Source of the DNA: Beroe forskalii
Taxonomy: Eukaryota > Ctenophora > Nuda > Beroida > Beroidae
Length of the DNA: 64,000 bases
Assembly (NCBI GenBank): GCA_011033025.1
Contig: WFMF01000268.1
Span: 62,001-126,000 of the forward strand
Direction of reading: 5' to 3'
The notes beneath the pieces are model-generated. The model made no database searches, had not been told where the DNA came from, and saw nothing but the letters and a program-made list of their open reading frames with translations. A program made the translations under genes and the position numbers. Shown here one piece after another: positions 43,201 through 58,200 of the stretch. The stretch's first letter is position 1, and each line of letters begins with the position of its first letter.

Positions 43201-46200
43201 ACCACACAGTGATTGAGATATGATGACGAAAAGTGGCGTACCTCAGCCTCGTTCAATGCATCTGAAACGGGAAATTGAATATCAGATTTAGGCAAAAAGC
43301 CAGAAATTATAATAAGCTTATGCTTACTACCTGATTTAAATTTAGAACGATGCTAATAACGGCACAATTCGTTTAAATTGTGTCTCAAAAAACTTGGAAA
43401 TATTCTCTGAAATTTAAATAATTTTCTATCATTCTAACTTGCATAAGCTGCATATTACAAAAAAGTATTGAGATTTGAGGTGCATTAATAACTTCAAACC
43501 TAAAATTTATTCGTTATTCAGGCGTTGTTTTAGACTAATGGCAAAATGTAGGTATAGATCAGATCAAATGTCAAATTATTGCTGTATGAAATCCGTCCGT
43601 CCTTAGCAAGTTTGCATTCAACATCTCACAGTTAGCCACAACAGAAAGATTTGAATCTTGGCAATGTTTGATGCCGAACTTAACCAATAAAATTAATTAA
43701 CCCTAGCCAAGATAAGGAATGTGCCACCACACTTCACACTTCGTAATTGGGATATTATCGAATAAATTGAAAGATCGCACAGGACCCTCAAATTAACAGA
43801 CATAGCATGGACCATGATATTGGAAGAAGTCTTTGATATAAAAGGGCTACATTGAGAAACACATATCATTGTGGTTCTAATCAATAAAACATGATCCAAG
43901 TCATTACATTGCAGATTAGTTCAAGTAGGTACTAGGCCCCCTACAATTCAATTCAAAGGGCCCCTGGTCCACCATTTTAATTCACTCAACACTATATAAA
44001 ATGTTAATGATTCTAATATGGACTGTAAACCTTCTCCCTTGATTTTAATACGTTTTATAGGTGAGAAAGTGTTTAGCAACCAATTAATAAACCTTCCTCC
44101 CAGTGACAAACTTCCAGAGGTTCTTTCCTCATTAATAAAAGGATTTCATGTTTTGAAATTTTATCGATTTCCGGAGAGGCTTAGGAAGAGAGTGGTTATG
44201 TTAAAACTTTAAGAAAGGTGATGGATTGGTTTTAATTCGATTAATTATTTTAACCGATCACGTATGCCAGCAAGATCGTTAAATTTTACTATGTCCAGCG
44301 TAAATTCAGTCATTGTTAAATATAAATTTACAACAAGTAATTTTATTTCAGTCGTTTAATCACCAAAATATTCGTTTAATTCATTATTCATTTTAAATCT
44401 TTAAATCTTTTCACTCCACGTTACACTGTTAAACAACCAATAAAGCCATTAAATTTGTGACCAGTAACCACGTAAAATAATCACGACTTTGTGAGCTCGC
44501 GTGACATGATTCCTTATCACCAAATACACCAAAATACACCAAATATTTTACATAACCAAATCCTGCACTTTCGTGAACTCCACCCCTACCAAATTAAAGA
44601 ATACGGCTTCAGTTTTTACTTTTTTAATTGATTAATTGAAATACTGCCATTCAAGACCGGGTTATTTTGGAAACTTCATACACGTTGCCTACATGTTACA
44701 TCGATGCATATTCTTGGTTCCTCATGGTAAATCCCTTTTCCCGATACACCCAAAACATTCCGATTGTACATTTGCGTTTTATAACCATGATGGCTAAGTA
44801 TGAAAATGGAAGGAAATTGTTAATGAGGGTTTAAAGAGTAACAAAGGAATGATTTATAACTCACCGGGCAACACAAATCCGTCAGGTATTTGGAGAGGCT
44901 GGAACTTGGGGAATACTTTTGGCGGCACGCCAATAAACTTGATGTGGTTCTCGTAGTTCTCTGCTGATGCGGCTGTGTCGGGCTGTGTTTGCTGGATACT
45001 AATCCTGGAGATGCTGTGAGGTGTATTACGGTCTAAGAAAGATGCTGTGAGGTGTATTACGGTCTAAGAGAGATGCTGTGAGGTGTATTACGGTCTAAGA
45101 GAGATGCTGTGAGGTGCTGTGGAGGTGTTATGCAAGAGAGCAAGAGGGATGATGTGTTACATCTCGAATGGTGATTTGAGTGAGAATTTCAGGTTTTAGA
45201 AACAAACATAGAATTTCATCTTACTGTTTAGGTCGGTTGGGGTTGGGGAAGTCTTCGCCGTAGGTGTTGAGAATGGAGTCGTTCTTGATCCGAATACCGT
45301 AGTAATGGTACTTTGAATTACCCCTGCAGGGAAAATGAGTTTCATGACAAAATTCCCTAAACCCTACCATCGTAAAACCTAGCAAGCCATTTCAAATATT
45401 CCTTTTTAAATTTAGCTACAGTGTACAATTTACGCCTTTTCCCTTTCACCATTGTGCACAGCATTGTCATCTGCCCGGTGACGTATCAAAGGGAGACACA
45501 CGTAAAGGCCAGCACACAATGACTAATGTAGCAGTCACATCTTCATTATATTTAGAGATAAACAATGAATTTTTCTTTTTTGTTTGCTTTGTCCACGTTC
45601 CTTTTTCTGACATTTCCTCTCAAAAATATACATTCACATTGATTGATTGACTAACACAACACTCGAGTGCTAATAACTGTTTTTATTTATATTGACATCT
45701 TTGGACCTATTTTATTATTACGAGCAGACCTCAAAGCTCCAAAGAGGGCAAACTAAATTTGAGGGAAATCACTATCAATAAACATATTATGATCATATCA
45801 AGTCCTCATAAATCCCCCACCCTACCAGGATATTCAAATTCCGTACAATTTCCCTTATTCCACTATAAAAAATGCCTTTTTAAATGATTTACGAACAGCA
45901 TCCCCCTGGCCCAGACCCGAAATATTGCAGCTTTCACAGACCATTTTATTCCCGGGCTAATCCCTTGTCAGAAAAAGTGTGTTATTAAAATAGATATCGG
46001 TGATATCGTGGTATGAAAATGACAAAACTTATATCCCTCTGCTGTCGGCTCACCTGGTGCCAAGTCGTCTGGTTTTCAGGTTGATGAAGATGGATCGTAT
46101 GATTTTGCCGAAGGAGGCAGCGTTTACGGGTTCGAGTTTGTGTTCCCTGCAGTGTTGCTTGTAGTGGGAGTACATGAGACACCGGGGCAGGGAGACACCG

Positions 46201-49200
46201 TCAGCTACTTCGTAGTTAGCCATCAGCCACGTGATCTGAAGGAGAGGGGTGTTTAGTTAGATGTGGGGTAGGATGTGTCAAATGTTTGTTAGTATGGTAT
46301 GTCTATGCTTCAGCAAATCGTGTGATTTGCAGCAGCTCAGGACTTCAGGAGAAGCGAAATCCAAATGTTCTAGAGTTCTAGGAGTGATAGTTTGACACTG
46401 ATTTTTATCCAATATTCCTCTTTTGTAGATGGGAGTTCTTTTCACTGACAGACGATCTGCCATTTAATGGAATACATGATTGATAGAATAAGACCGCGTC
46501 AGCCGTCAGTAGCACTCTCTACTCAGTCAACCACCACTAGATGAGATTATCTTGCTGAGCAGTCAGCACTGTATTCCAAGTCACACTGACCACAACTCAC
46601 ATCTCAATGGACAGCAGGTAGCCTGCTATGTCATCTATATATATGAGAAGACGGTACGGTCTGTCAGAGAGAGAGTGACTTGATGGAATGGGACAGGTTG
46701 GCAGATTGCCTCCGACTAAGGAGCTCAAAAGACTGCTTTATCTAATAAATGTAGTGGCTGATGCTGCAGCATATAGGGTCGGTGCTAATAGTTCGGATAG
46801 TTCTAAGAGGTGCATACCACACACACGAACACACACCAATGCTACCTCAGCCGATGCTACTCAAGTACAAAGCATCGGATTCAGGTCATTGCACTCTGCG
46901 CACTACATAAACTATTTTATTTTCTTAAATATGGTTTTCTAAAATAGAACAATGCGATTATGACGGAAAATCAGTCAAAGGAATATTTCACAGCGAATCT
47001 GGTCGGTATTGTTATAGAGACTCGATTATTGAAAATCGCTGAAATTACTATTGGCAGCTCAGTTAATTCTTGGAAATCTTTAACACATGCCGAAATCTCA
47101 ATTTTCAATCCCACGTACCGTGACGGGTTTGGTTGGGAAAAGTCCTTATTTGCATTAAAGTGGAGAAATTTCTTTAAAATACCCCCACTTTCGGAAAAAA
47201 ACCTCGAAAACATCCATGAACTTTTTGGAAAAATTTCATCGGCAGCAGTTAATGTCAAACAAATAATAGCACGTACCGTGACGGGTGCAGCCCTGATAGC
47301 CGCCTGTGAGTTCCGGAGGGAAGTGTTGTCTGGGAAATCCAGCTTGTGGTAGCCGTGCTGCGTGGACCGGTCATAGTAGTTCCCGTAGCTGTCGTAGTAC
47401 TGGTTGTGGTGGCTGATAGTATTATGGAAGTTCAAACACAAGGAAATATCTTGAAAGGGGGATAGTTCTACTGACGATTTTTTGGTTGAGTTATGAATAA
47501 TGTTAAAGGTTCCAAGATTTTATTTATCAATGAAATTTCAGCAAATCGTTCTCATTTGAGTCTCAGCATAAACATCAATAATTTCTATTTAATTTTCTTT
47601 AAAACATTGGCTTTGGAACGTTTAAAACATGTTTCACAGGGCCCTGTGATCAATCAGAAGTGGAACAATAACACAATATTATTATTACTGTGCTGCATGC
47701 ATAATGAATCCCACCCTCGACCGCCCAATGAAAACACCCAATATTAATCTCAATTTATTTCCACCCAAATATTTACATATACGCCTCTCTTTATTAAAGT
47801 TCCAAGATAGTGTCGAATGCTCTTATTGCTCCCGTGAAATAGCTAAATTAACTCCCTTCTCCACCCCCTGTACATTTCCACGTCATCAACTCGCCACTGT
47901 AAACCCTGATAATCACGTCACTCAGACCCGCCTGATAAACTCCTGAGAAACCTCAGCAAATTAACTCCATCTCCTCCCATCACAAGCCCTCTTCTCCTCG
48001 TCACACATGAAATGACATGAATTAAAATACATGACTTCCAACATGCAGGGTGAATTAAATTACATCTATCTAAAGAGGGCCTGCCGGGGAAAAGTCGGCG
48101 GTGTTGAGATGACGTCACTATCACAGGACAAAGTGGTGAGTTGTTGAGGTTTAACCGCCTTATTCTCGTGTTTGAGTGCTAAATCCAGGGACATTCTCTC
48201 TCAAGCTGTGATGATGATCGTGCTCTATAATAACGGCCCTTTATCAAGCATCAGAACCTTTTAACTGTACTGTTTCAATGCAAGGTCACGTGATTCTAGG
48301 CTCTCTCTAGTTGCTTAAGAGGTTGTCTTCATACGTAGAGGTATGGTGTGTGTACTGTGATAGGAAGGAGGAATTTGGAGGATTTTATATTCAATGATAA
48401 CATTATGACTTTATCTGCCATTAGGGGTGGACGTGAGATCAGTAATTTCCATTAAGATTTTTCATATCCGTGAAATATCAGTGGATCATTTAAATTTACT
48501 AGCAGGGCCCACCGTTCAATTGTACAGTACAATGTAATTGTAGTTCTAAAGTTCTTATCTTATCAGTGATGAAGTCATATTTCAATCGGGTGTGCCTACT
48601 CTAAGTGATGTCTATATACCTGGTGGTGTCAAACGTCACTACTTTCGTATGAACATTCCGATCATCGATTTAAATGATTTTGTCAAAGGACTGTGACTAT
48701 ATAAAGGAAGACCGGACAGACAGATATATATTTACAATTTATATATGAGGAAGAATTATAAGTAGTAAGATGAAAAATCGATCAACTTTACAATCTCAAA
48801 GTTATGTTCTCATTTTCGAAATTTTTGATTTGAAAAATGATTTTCAAATTTCAAATAAAATCTTCCGGTCCAGTAATGGTTCCATCGTAAACAAAGAATT
48901 ATGTTAAAACGACGCACAATTAAAACTCCCGAAATTGAATGAAAACTTATTTGGACGATTAGTTGAAGGTGTGAAATATGGTTCGCTTCTTTTCACTTTT
49001 GAATTCCAGTGATGGGCCGATTTATCGCTTTAAGAAGAGCTCATAATTAAATATGAGATAAAATGCCAATTAAACATGGGCCATCGGGCACACATCATCG
49101 TTATATGAAATCATGAATTTAAATCCGTGCACTCAGCAGAGATGGAATCGTAAACAGGGGTCCATTAGGGTATGAGAAGTAGGAACTTGGTATGGGGACG

Positions 49201-52200
49201 ACAGAAACGTCTACAGTCTGGAAATTAAGGGGAACCCTGTTTGGTTGATTTCTATAAAAGGGATTTAATCTTTTATTATCATGACTGAATAGACTAACCT
49301 CCTGATTGAAAAGCAAACCTGGCGCATGATAAAAGAACGATTAAAATAACATGTCCAAAAAGAATGATGTTTTGAGACTTGATGATAATGGATCTTTCAC
49401 CAGGAATTTCCATGACAAATGATAAATTTACCAGTCCGGAGTCCACCCTACCTGATTGTGTTATGGAAGGGGGTGTCAGGTACGTTATTACCTGATAGTG
49501 TTGTGGAAGGGGTATCAGGTACGTTATTACCTGACCAATGGAAGGGGGTCAGGTCATTTCCTTTAGTGTTGTGGAGCTAAAGGTGTTATGGAAGGGATGT
49601 AATTACCTGATGGTGTTGTGGGTGTTATGGAAGGAGTGTCATCAGAAGGGGTGTCGGAAGGGGTGACAGAAGGGGGTGTTACATGGTTTATTACCTGATG
49701 GTGTTATGGAAGGTGCTGATGGTTTATTACCTCTGCTCCGAGTTGTTTCCGAACATACTGCCCTCCACTGCTCGAGTTGTTTCCGGAGGTGTTGGTCGGA
49801 CGAACTGCGGGGATGGGGTGCTGTTAATAAACTAATGTACTAAAAGAACTGCGTGGTTTGGGTAAGTGAGTAATACATTTGTGGGATTTTTGGGAAAATA
49901 TTTGGCAAACTTTCTTCTGAAAAAAACTGCCGAGATAGCTAATAAACCACTTTATCTTTTATCTGAATTGAGTTTGTTCACATGTTACGAATTGCCGAGT
50001 TTCTATCTTATATATTCATGAGATCATGAAACACCAGGAAATTCTCGGGAATTTGGCATTTATTGGGGAAATGAGGCGAAAATCCTTTAGGTCAAGAAAA
50101 TAGACGCCAACCAACACACTTACCATTGGAATAATCAAAGTTAAAATCCGTGATACAAATTATGCTGGTAAATTAACCAAGTCGGTACAAGGGATTACAG
50201 GTCAAAGGGACTAGTCACCAATTGTAATAATTTCTATCAATCGGCGCAGGGTTAGTCTGGTTTGGATAACCGACAGGTGGCACGATTCCAAATAACAACC
50301 GAGCTCGCCGAGAACCCACGTGGGAATGTCGCGTCATACCGGGAGCATGACGTCATATTGACGTAACGCATGGTTCTGAGTGGGTGTATTTGGGAGGAAG
50401 AAAGAGAAGTATTTGGAGTGAACCTACCTGTTATGATGTTCAGTTCTTCTGGTAGACAGATTACCATTCTGAGCGGTCACAGAATCAAGATAACATCAAA
50501 TGATAAGCTATTCAGACGAGATAACATCAAATGATAAGCTATTTAGATTAGATAACATCAAATGATAACCTATGTTGTCATAGGCGGATGAGCTACAGAG
50601 ATAAGAAATGGTTCAATGAAAATACTGGGAATTTTAATCAATCCGATGCCAAGTATTCCTTTAATCCAAGCCAGGGTACCAGTAGCTCTAAGCAGTAGGA
50701 GCTAAGGTTCACTTCGTTTCGTGCAAGGTAGTGCCAAACGTTTGACACCGGTATTGTGGTTTTGTCGATTATCTAAGTAGGCCAAACGAAAGTAAATAAT
50801 AAAATTTTAGACGTAAATGCTACATATTATAATCATTCCAACGAGTCGGAAAATATAATCGAACTAGGATTTCCCATAGACTCGTTAACTTATTAATATT
50901 TTAAATTAATCGGCATTTTACTTTACGAGGCGATAAGAAATCTGTCCATTCCGAGCTTCCAATTATTATCAGACAAGTAGCGCAATAATTCCACATAATA
51001 TTAAAATTTTTCTTGCGAATTAGGGCCAGGAACGAAGTAGCACTAGCAGAGCCTTAATAATACTTAATGCTAATAAAATTACTAGGAGCGGTTTAAGATC
51101 CTTCAATTTAAACCATTGCGGTGGTTCGATAGAATTTTCAAGGTCCATTTTGAACAGACTAACCAATGACAAGTATAGTAAGCAAATCAAGATGGAATTC
51201 GCTATTTCATTTAAAATATATTCAAATGAAATAAAAATAAACAAATAAACAGTTACGTACAAACAAAAACGCCCCAACGAAATCGAACAAATAACACGCG
51301 CATTCTAAATTCTGATGCTGAAGCATGGATCCGTATCGAGAGAGAAATTTAAAAGGACCTCCTCCTTATCAAGGAAACACACCAATGACCGTGTTAACAT
51401 TTTAACAGTATAACGCATAATGAAAGTCTGGCACTTCTTGCACCATAACACAGTATATAATGATGATTCGAGGGTTCTAGATACATGGTACTGCTATCCC
51501 CTCATTCTTTCCATCTAGCGGAAAAAGGCGGTTTCACCTCACAAACACCCTACTTCCAGGCATGATAATGACGTCATATTCTCACAACATCCTGTCTTTC
51601 CACCTCGAGAGAAAGAGGTTAACAGGGTAATTTGCAACTGGATACCGCCATCTTTTTGTCAACCCCCAGCAGGAATGACTATACTAATAATGCACATTAA
51701 AAGCCCCGGACGAGAAGTAGATGATGTGATGTCATCAATTTAACATTCAAATCAGAGATAGTGACGTCACTCGTTGTGGCCTCCATTGTCTGCCAGCTCT
51801 AGCTCCCATACACGTAGGAGAAAGTATGTATAAAAGACGAGTTTCTGGTGAAGTAATGCAATTAAAACACGTGGAAAATATGAATTTTCAGTCGATTAAA
51901 CATTCAATCTCGAGAAGAAGAAGAGTATAGCCATATCTCAGAAGAAGAAAAAGAATGAGGAGAACTCTATAAAATGCGGTGATATAACACATTAAGCAGT
52001 GGATTTTTTGGGATTATCTTTCAGGAAATCATCCCATCCCTCGACCATCCCCACTTCCCCTCTCTTTTACATATAATCAGAGTGAAATTTAAACTATACA
52101 GAGCATGCTAGACCCGCCCGAAGTACGTAAAACAAGGGAGGTCACGTGATCAGAATATCTCCGCATCACGTGATCAGAATGTATGTACACAAGACCGGCA

Positions 52201-55200
52201 GGGAGGTAATGCGATGCTTCGAATCTGCGTCAAAGTGCTTGGATTGCGCATATCAAATCAGCGTCAAAGTGCTTGGAATTGTGCGCATATATCAACCAAA
52301 TGCAGAACATATTATATCGAAAGTGTATGACGTAAAGAATTGTTTCTCGTAGGATATATTAGAGATAAGAATCGGAGACTGATAATATGTTCAATAAGAC
52401 TGACGATACCATAAATACTGTCTGCTTTTAGTATCGTACAATGACATGCATCGGTTTAATAAATCATGTTTTATATGTACAGGGAAGGTCTGGAATATTC
52501 TTGTTGGAAGCTTGCCATTTTTTCGTTACTTTTACGGAGAACTTTGCTTTTTATAAGTCTTTTGTGAAATTTAGACTCAAAGTGGTACGATAGGGCACAG
52601 GTCAAATATTTATTTGAAAGGTGTAACCAATTACTCAATTAGGCAACAATAACGAGCAACAGAAACTAACTATACGAACGTAATGTGTAAAACAGTGAAA
52701 GGGTTTTAACTGACGTTTCTACAACAATGAACCACACCTCAATAGTGGAAAGAGGTTCAACGCCAAAAGACTGTCAAAAAAAGAATATGGGCAGAAAAAT
52801 ATATATTTCTTTTCGCACAAAAAACGACTGTCAAAGGAAACAAACACACATATTATTCTTTATCTTGAGGGTACCATAGAACAAGCTAGGAGTTCACAAT
52901 GCTAACGAGAACTGGCGATGGATGGGCGGGACACAATTTACTGGCTCATTAACAGATAAACATGTGAGAAAGCTGATATATTTCAAAAATGCGATTTAAA
53001 GTAATTCAATACGATTTTTAATTAATTTAGCCCAAAGATTAGCCTTTAGACAGACTTCAATGGTTTAGCAGATTCTTAGCATAAAACCAATTCGATGGGA
53101 AGACATAACCCTTTCAACCATAGATATTTTTACCGTGAAATTTGTTTAATTCCCTAAATTAGGGAGAGCACACGGAAGGTGAAAAATTCCAGAATGAAAA
53201 TTTAAAATTCAAACGCATTCTAAATTCACAATGTTTTGTCCACCTAGTTGATAACGGTCACGTACGTCCTAAGGATCAGGTCATCCACAAAAAGGATAAA
53301 GACCAACCTGTTACCTTATATAAAACAGTTATATTATATACCTGAAACAAAGGGGGAAGGCCAAGGCCTGTCAGGACATGTCATTAATTTAGAGGAAAAA
53401 TAGAAACGAGCCAATGAAAGATATAAAACTTTAAAGCTATCTGATCTTATACCTGTTTCTTATTATATGAGTATTAGTTACATCTCGGCTTACGTAAGAG
53501 AAGGCATTGTTTCCAGACTATAATGCATCCTTTATATCCTCATTTCGACTGTTAACCAGAATATCAAAGCAGTTTGATTGACAATATGGTACCATCTATG
53601 GTGCCATCATTCATTAAGCGACTGTTTTCAACTTAAGCCATCTAGATTCATTGACTGATAAGTGATAAACTGAAACTGGCAATCTTACAAAAATAACCCC
53701 TAAATCCCAAATCAAAAAATTAAGCAAAAAAGCAATAATAAGTGAACCATCAGTTCCAAAAACGGTAAAATCGCCGAAGATTTTCGAAAAAGACAGTTAA
53801 AAATTCAAAATATAAATCTAAGACTCCTAACTCCATCTCTCTCTCTCGCTCTCTCCCGAACAAAATTATATACATCATATTACGGGTAAAAGACTAAGGG
53901 ATCAGCTGGTGGTGCTGTCGAGGGGACACAGAGCGAAGGGTCCCAGGTAGCAGGGACAACTCGCAGCTCTATTTTAACACACATGCATTAGAAACCTAAT
54001 TAGCGGACAGGTTAAGGGAACATAACAGTGTGTGAGGGGATGTGTTACGTATGATATTTGAATGTTTGACGTAGTGGGTTACGTATAGGGTTTAAACAAC
54101 TAGATGTGTCTTCAGGGAAATGGAAGTGTAACGATGATTGATAGACTCCTTATATGTTTATATGGACAGTATTGATCAACTGATCATCAAGTTGATGAGA
54201 TGTGTGTATCAAATCAATCAGAGTGGTTTTGTAGATTGGCAGGGTAGTTCAATAGCGAAGATACCGAATAATAACATGGTCTAGGCCGATACTCTCTAGG
54301 TTGAAGTGCATCTACACCAAAGAAAATAAAATGGACTTGGAAGCAAAATCAATCAATCAAATATAGTTCTTCAATTGCGATTAGAGAAAAAAGAAAGTTG
54401 GTCAAATAAAATGTTGGCCAAATTTAAAGCTTTTAAAGCCAAAAATCAAATAAAACCACTAAGTGACACATGTCTCAATGTCTCACTCCCTCCGCACACG
54501 AGAGAATAACAGCTCCGTGGAGCTCTTCTCCATCAGAATATATCGTGCTGGCTCAGGAGAGGAGAAATACACTCGCAACACGTAAAGTAATCACGTGACC
54601 AACCAACAGAAGTCACGTGACTTGCTCCTTCATATATGGGGAGAGAGAGCAGCAGCAACATACCTTGGAGCAAAGTCAAGATTTGAGAGGGCTCTTATAT
54701 TTATAATATTAGAGGCCCTTGTAATCGAATTATAGCAGGTTGTAGGATGTGCACACGCTAAAAGGCTGGAATTCAGGGTCTTGAGTCCCAATTAGAAATT
54801 AAACATTTGAGGTTCAGGAAGCAATCAAGATGGAGGTTTTTAAGTAAAAATTAGAGATAATGACACAGGTCGTCAAAACGGCGTCAAACGGCGTCAAGTG
54901 GAGAGATCAATACGCCGTGTTGTCGTACCTACCACTTCTCAGTTTTAAACGCAGCAGATTCCGAATTCAGTAATTGATTTTATCGGACAATGTTATATAA
55001 TATTTGCGGACCCAAAAAACAATACCGATCGAATAAAATGACCGCGTCATGATAATTGTAAATTTTATCAATTTGATGATAATTATAAGAATGATTTAAC
55101 GATCGCATTATTGTGATTCTACAAAAATTCAAAAGCAAAAGACGTAAATGAAAGTGAAACCAGGGATTGGTTTTCACCAAAAAATAAATCTTAGAAAGGT

Positions 55201-58200
55201 CAAGAACTAAAATAATATCAACGATTGAATGCAGAAAAGAAGATATCTGTTCTTGAGGAAAAACAAAGCAATAGTCTCATAAAGCGTTTTTTTATAAATG
55301 AGAAGGTATGAAAATCTGCGACGTTATGAAAATCTGGAGATGCGACGAAAAGGAGAATATAGAAAAGTAGAAATCAGCCCACGCATTATCGTGACGCTGA
55401 GAAAATCATAACCTGAGAACCTCCTTTATTATCCGCAATCCATTACAATTAAACTTGGTCAAATATTCTCTCTCTTTCGGGGAATGTAAGTAAATATTCC
55501 ACTCCCCAGTCATGATTTGTACGAGCTCCCATAATCAGGTCATTTATTTACACATTTAAAAGATAAATTGACCAACCGTAACATCGTTATCAAAATATAT
55601 TGGAGATTCGTTGATTGCCCATTATGCCCAACGTAAAAAGTACGTGCACAACGTATATCTTGTCAATTTTGTCTGTAAACATAGTCGGAATTGTTTGAAA
55701 ATCAAAGTGTGAAGTTCTAAATCGATTACAGAAATACGGAATGTAAAATTTTATGATGTGTCAATGATGGATGTGGGAGTTGATAACCGGCACTAAAATC
55801 TTATGTTATTTTCTGAACAAAGTGTTCAGGTTTTAATTTGATTAAATACGCAGAGTCCTGTCTGCAAATTTCTGAATATTATATACTGCCTTTTAGTACT
55901 TTCGGTCAACAACATACCTAACGCAATTTCATGAGTGCAGCTGCCAATTTGGTTCAATCAACAATCGTACTCATCATTTGATAGCTTCAATCAATGGGAA
56001 ACCTAACCAACCATGAACTAAAAGTCACAGATTTATTCGTCTTGTGAGTCTTTGAAAGATCATAAGATTTACTATTACATCAATTTTGTCAACTACAGCC
56101 AAAATGAAAAAGAACGTGTTATGATTGAGTCAAGCCCTTTTTATAGCAAGTGATCGGTGGTGAAAGGTAATAGATTGGTAACACTTTTAAAACTTAACGA
56201 TTAGTCTGGAAGGAGTTAAAATGACACCAGACAATTCGGCAAATTGGTATATTCAAAACAAAAGCAAGTATATCCGAAAGGGCAACTTCCTTCATACCTT
56301 AAACTGATACTCTGGGTTAAATTTAAAACATATTTGGGCACGAAGAAAACTCGATTAATTGACGCCTTACTTTTCATCGTGCGATGAAAACTCACAGAAT
56401 CATGAAGATGATCCCTGTGGGAGTTAAGGCGTAGGAGTTGAGAATAGCATCCGAAATATAGAAGGCGGTTGTGATTGACGACATTGATCATGGTTTAGAA
56501 TGGAGTGCTGACGACATAAAACCAGCATCACAAAATATAAGATTCCAGCGAGAGATTGTGAGTGTTAAAATGTCGCCACGCAGGGCTCACCACTAACTCA
56601 CTAAGTTAATAGGTGGCAAGCATTCAGTCATATAATTTTATGTTGAAAGAATTTGCATAATTATAATACCAAATATTTGAATTTCCTTTATATTGCAGAT
56701 GATATAAAACACCAAAACAACAAGCGCGGTTTGCTGCAACCATTCAGTCGTGACCCCTAAATAAGCGGTCAAAGGTGTGAAATGAGTTTTAAAGAAGGGC
56801 CCTTTTTACGAAATATTTTTCAAAAAAGAAGAACGATCCGTGAAGAATTGGCAGCAAATCTTTGGGCTCGATTGAGTGGATTGAATTAAGATAGTTAAAC
56901 GACAAATGCGACCAATTTTAAATTTTGGTTAACATGATTATTAACATCTATTTCATCCGTCCGCAAAAAATATACCAGTCTCAGCACCATTTAGAATGAT
57001 TTTAAACAATAAATTGTAATAAATTGTAATAGAATTAAATACATCAAAAACAAATGTAGCATAATAGGTAGGTTAAAAGTTGTTCTTTTGATTCTTTTTC
57101 CACGGATTGAAAAAATTAGGCTCAATGTGGTTTACCTTTTTTCAATTGTTAAAATTCCTGAGGGTCACAAGGTGTAAATACTTCTATACTTTAAAATAAA
57201 CAATCAAAATATTTATTTATTTAATGCAAAAACTAAGGTCGAGGCAGCTGCAAAATATTTTACAATGAAATTCATCAATGATACACGAATTAGGGATGAA
57301 TTCAAATTTTCAAATTTAGCGCTCAGAAACTTTTAAGTTCTAGAACGGTTATTGGAAACAATTTATAATGAAACGTGGTTCTTACAACTTGAAATTAAGA
57401 GTCAGAAAGCAAATTCTTTATTCGCGAAATTCTCCTAAGCACCAAAGAAATTTTTGTACGATTAGGACTGTTCGAGAGCCAACCAGAGGTTTTATTGAGT
57501 TCCGAGGAACGTCAAAACCATCCCATTCATCAAATTCAAATATAAGTTCTACAAAATTAATTTCTGTTGGAAAATCGTCTAAAATTACATGTTGAATGGG
57601 ATTCCTTGACCTTTCACGGATTATTTTCATCGTTTCAATTAATTTATCATTCACGTTGAATTAGCATCAAAAGGATTCAAAATCATATATTTTTTTATTG
57701 CAGACGGAATCACGGATTTAATGACCAGACAAATTTTTAAGTTCAAACGCCTATTTTCAACCTAGATGGTCGGTAGGGCTAGTTTAATGGAATAAATTTG
57801 TAGACTGGAACTAAGTGAAAAGTGAGATTCTACGACCGTTTCTAAATGATTTGAGGTGGCATTTTTATAGACGACTACGTTACTTTTTTCTTTTCCAAAG
57901 TGACCAAAATAAAGAAAAATCCAACAATGTTGACGATTATACGAAAGAAATCTTGGCCACAATAAATTTCTAAAATTAAAATACTAAAAACTGTACTGGA
58001 ATAACAATTTTACGTCAACATGCCACGACTCTAAAGTGCACACTGACAATTATTCCATCAAAAATTCGAAAAACCTTATTCTTAAATTGTGGTATCCAAT
58101 CTAGAAATTACAATGTTTGATCTTGCGTTGGGTGGCTGTTGATTGGTTTACCAGGCGTGTTCTAACGTCCAGCAGGAATTGAATACGCAACTCGACGTCA

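Noticed and set aside
46960..47352. 130-codon plus-strand frame
   Set aside because: It is antisense to the 47277-47412 RFX exon and adjacent intron, with no recognisable domain.
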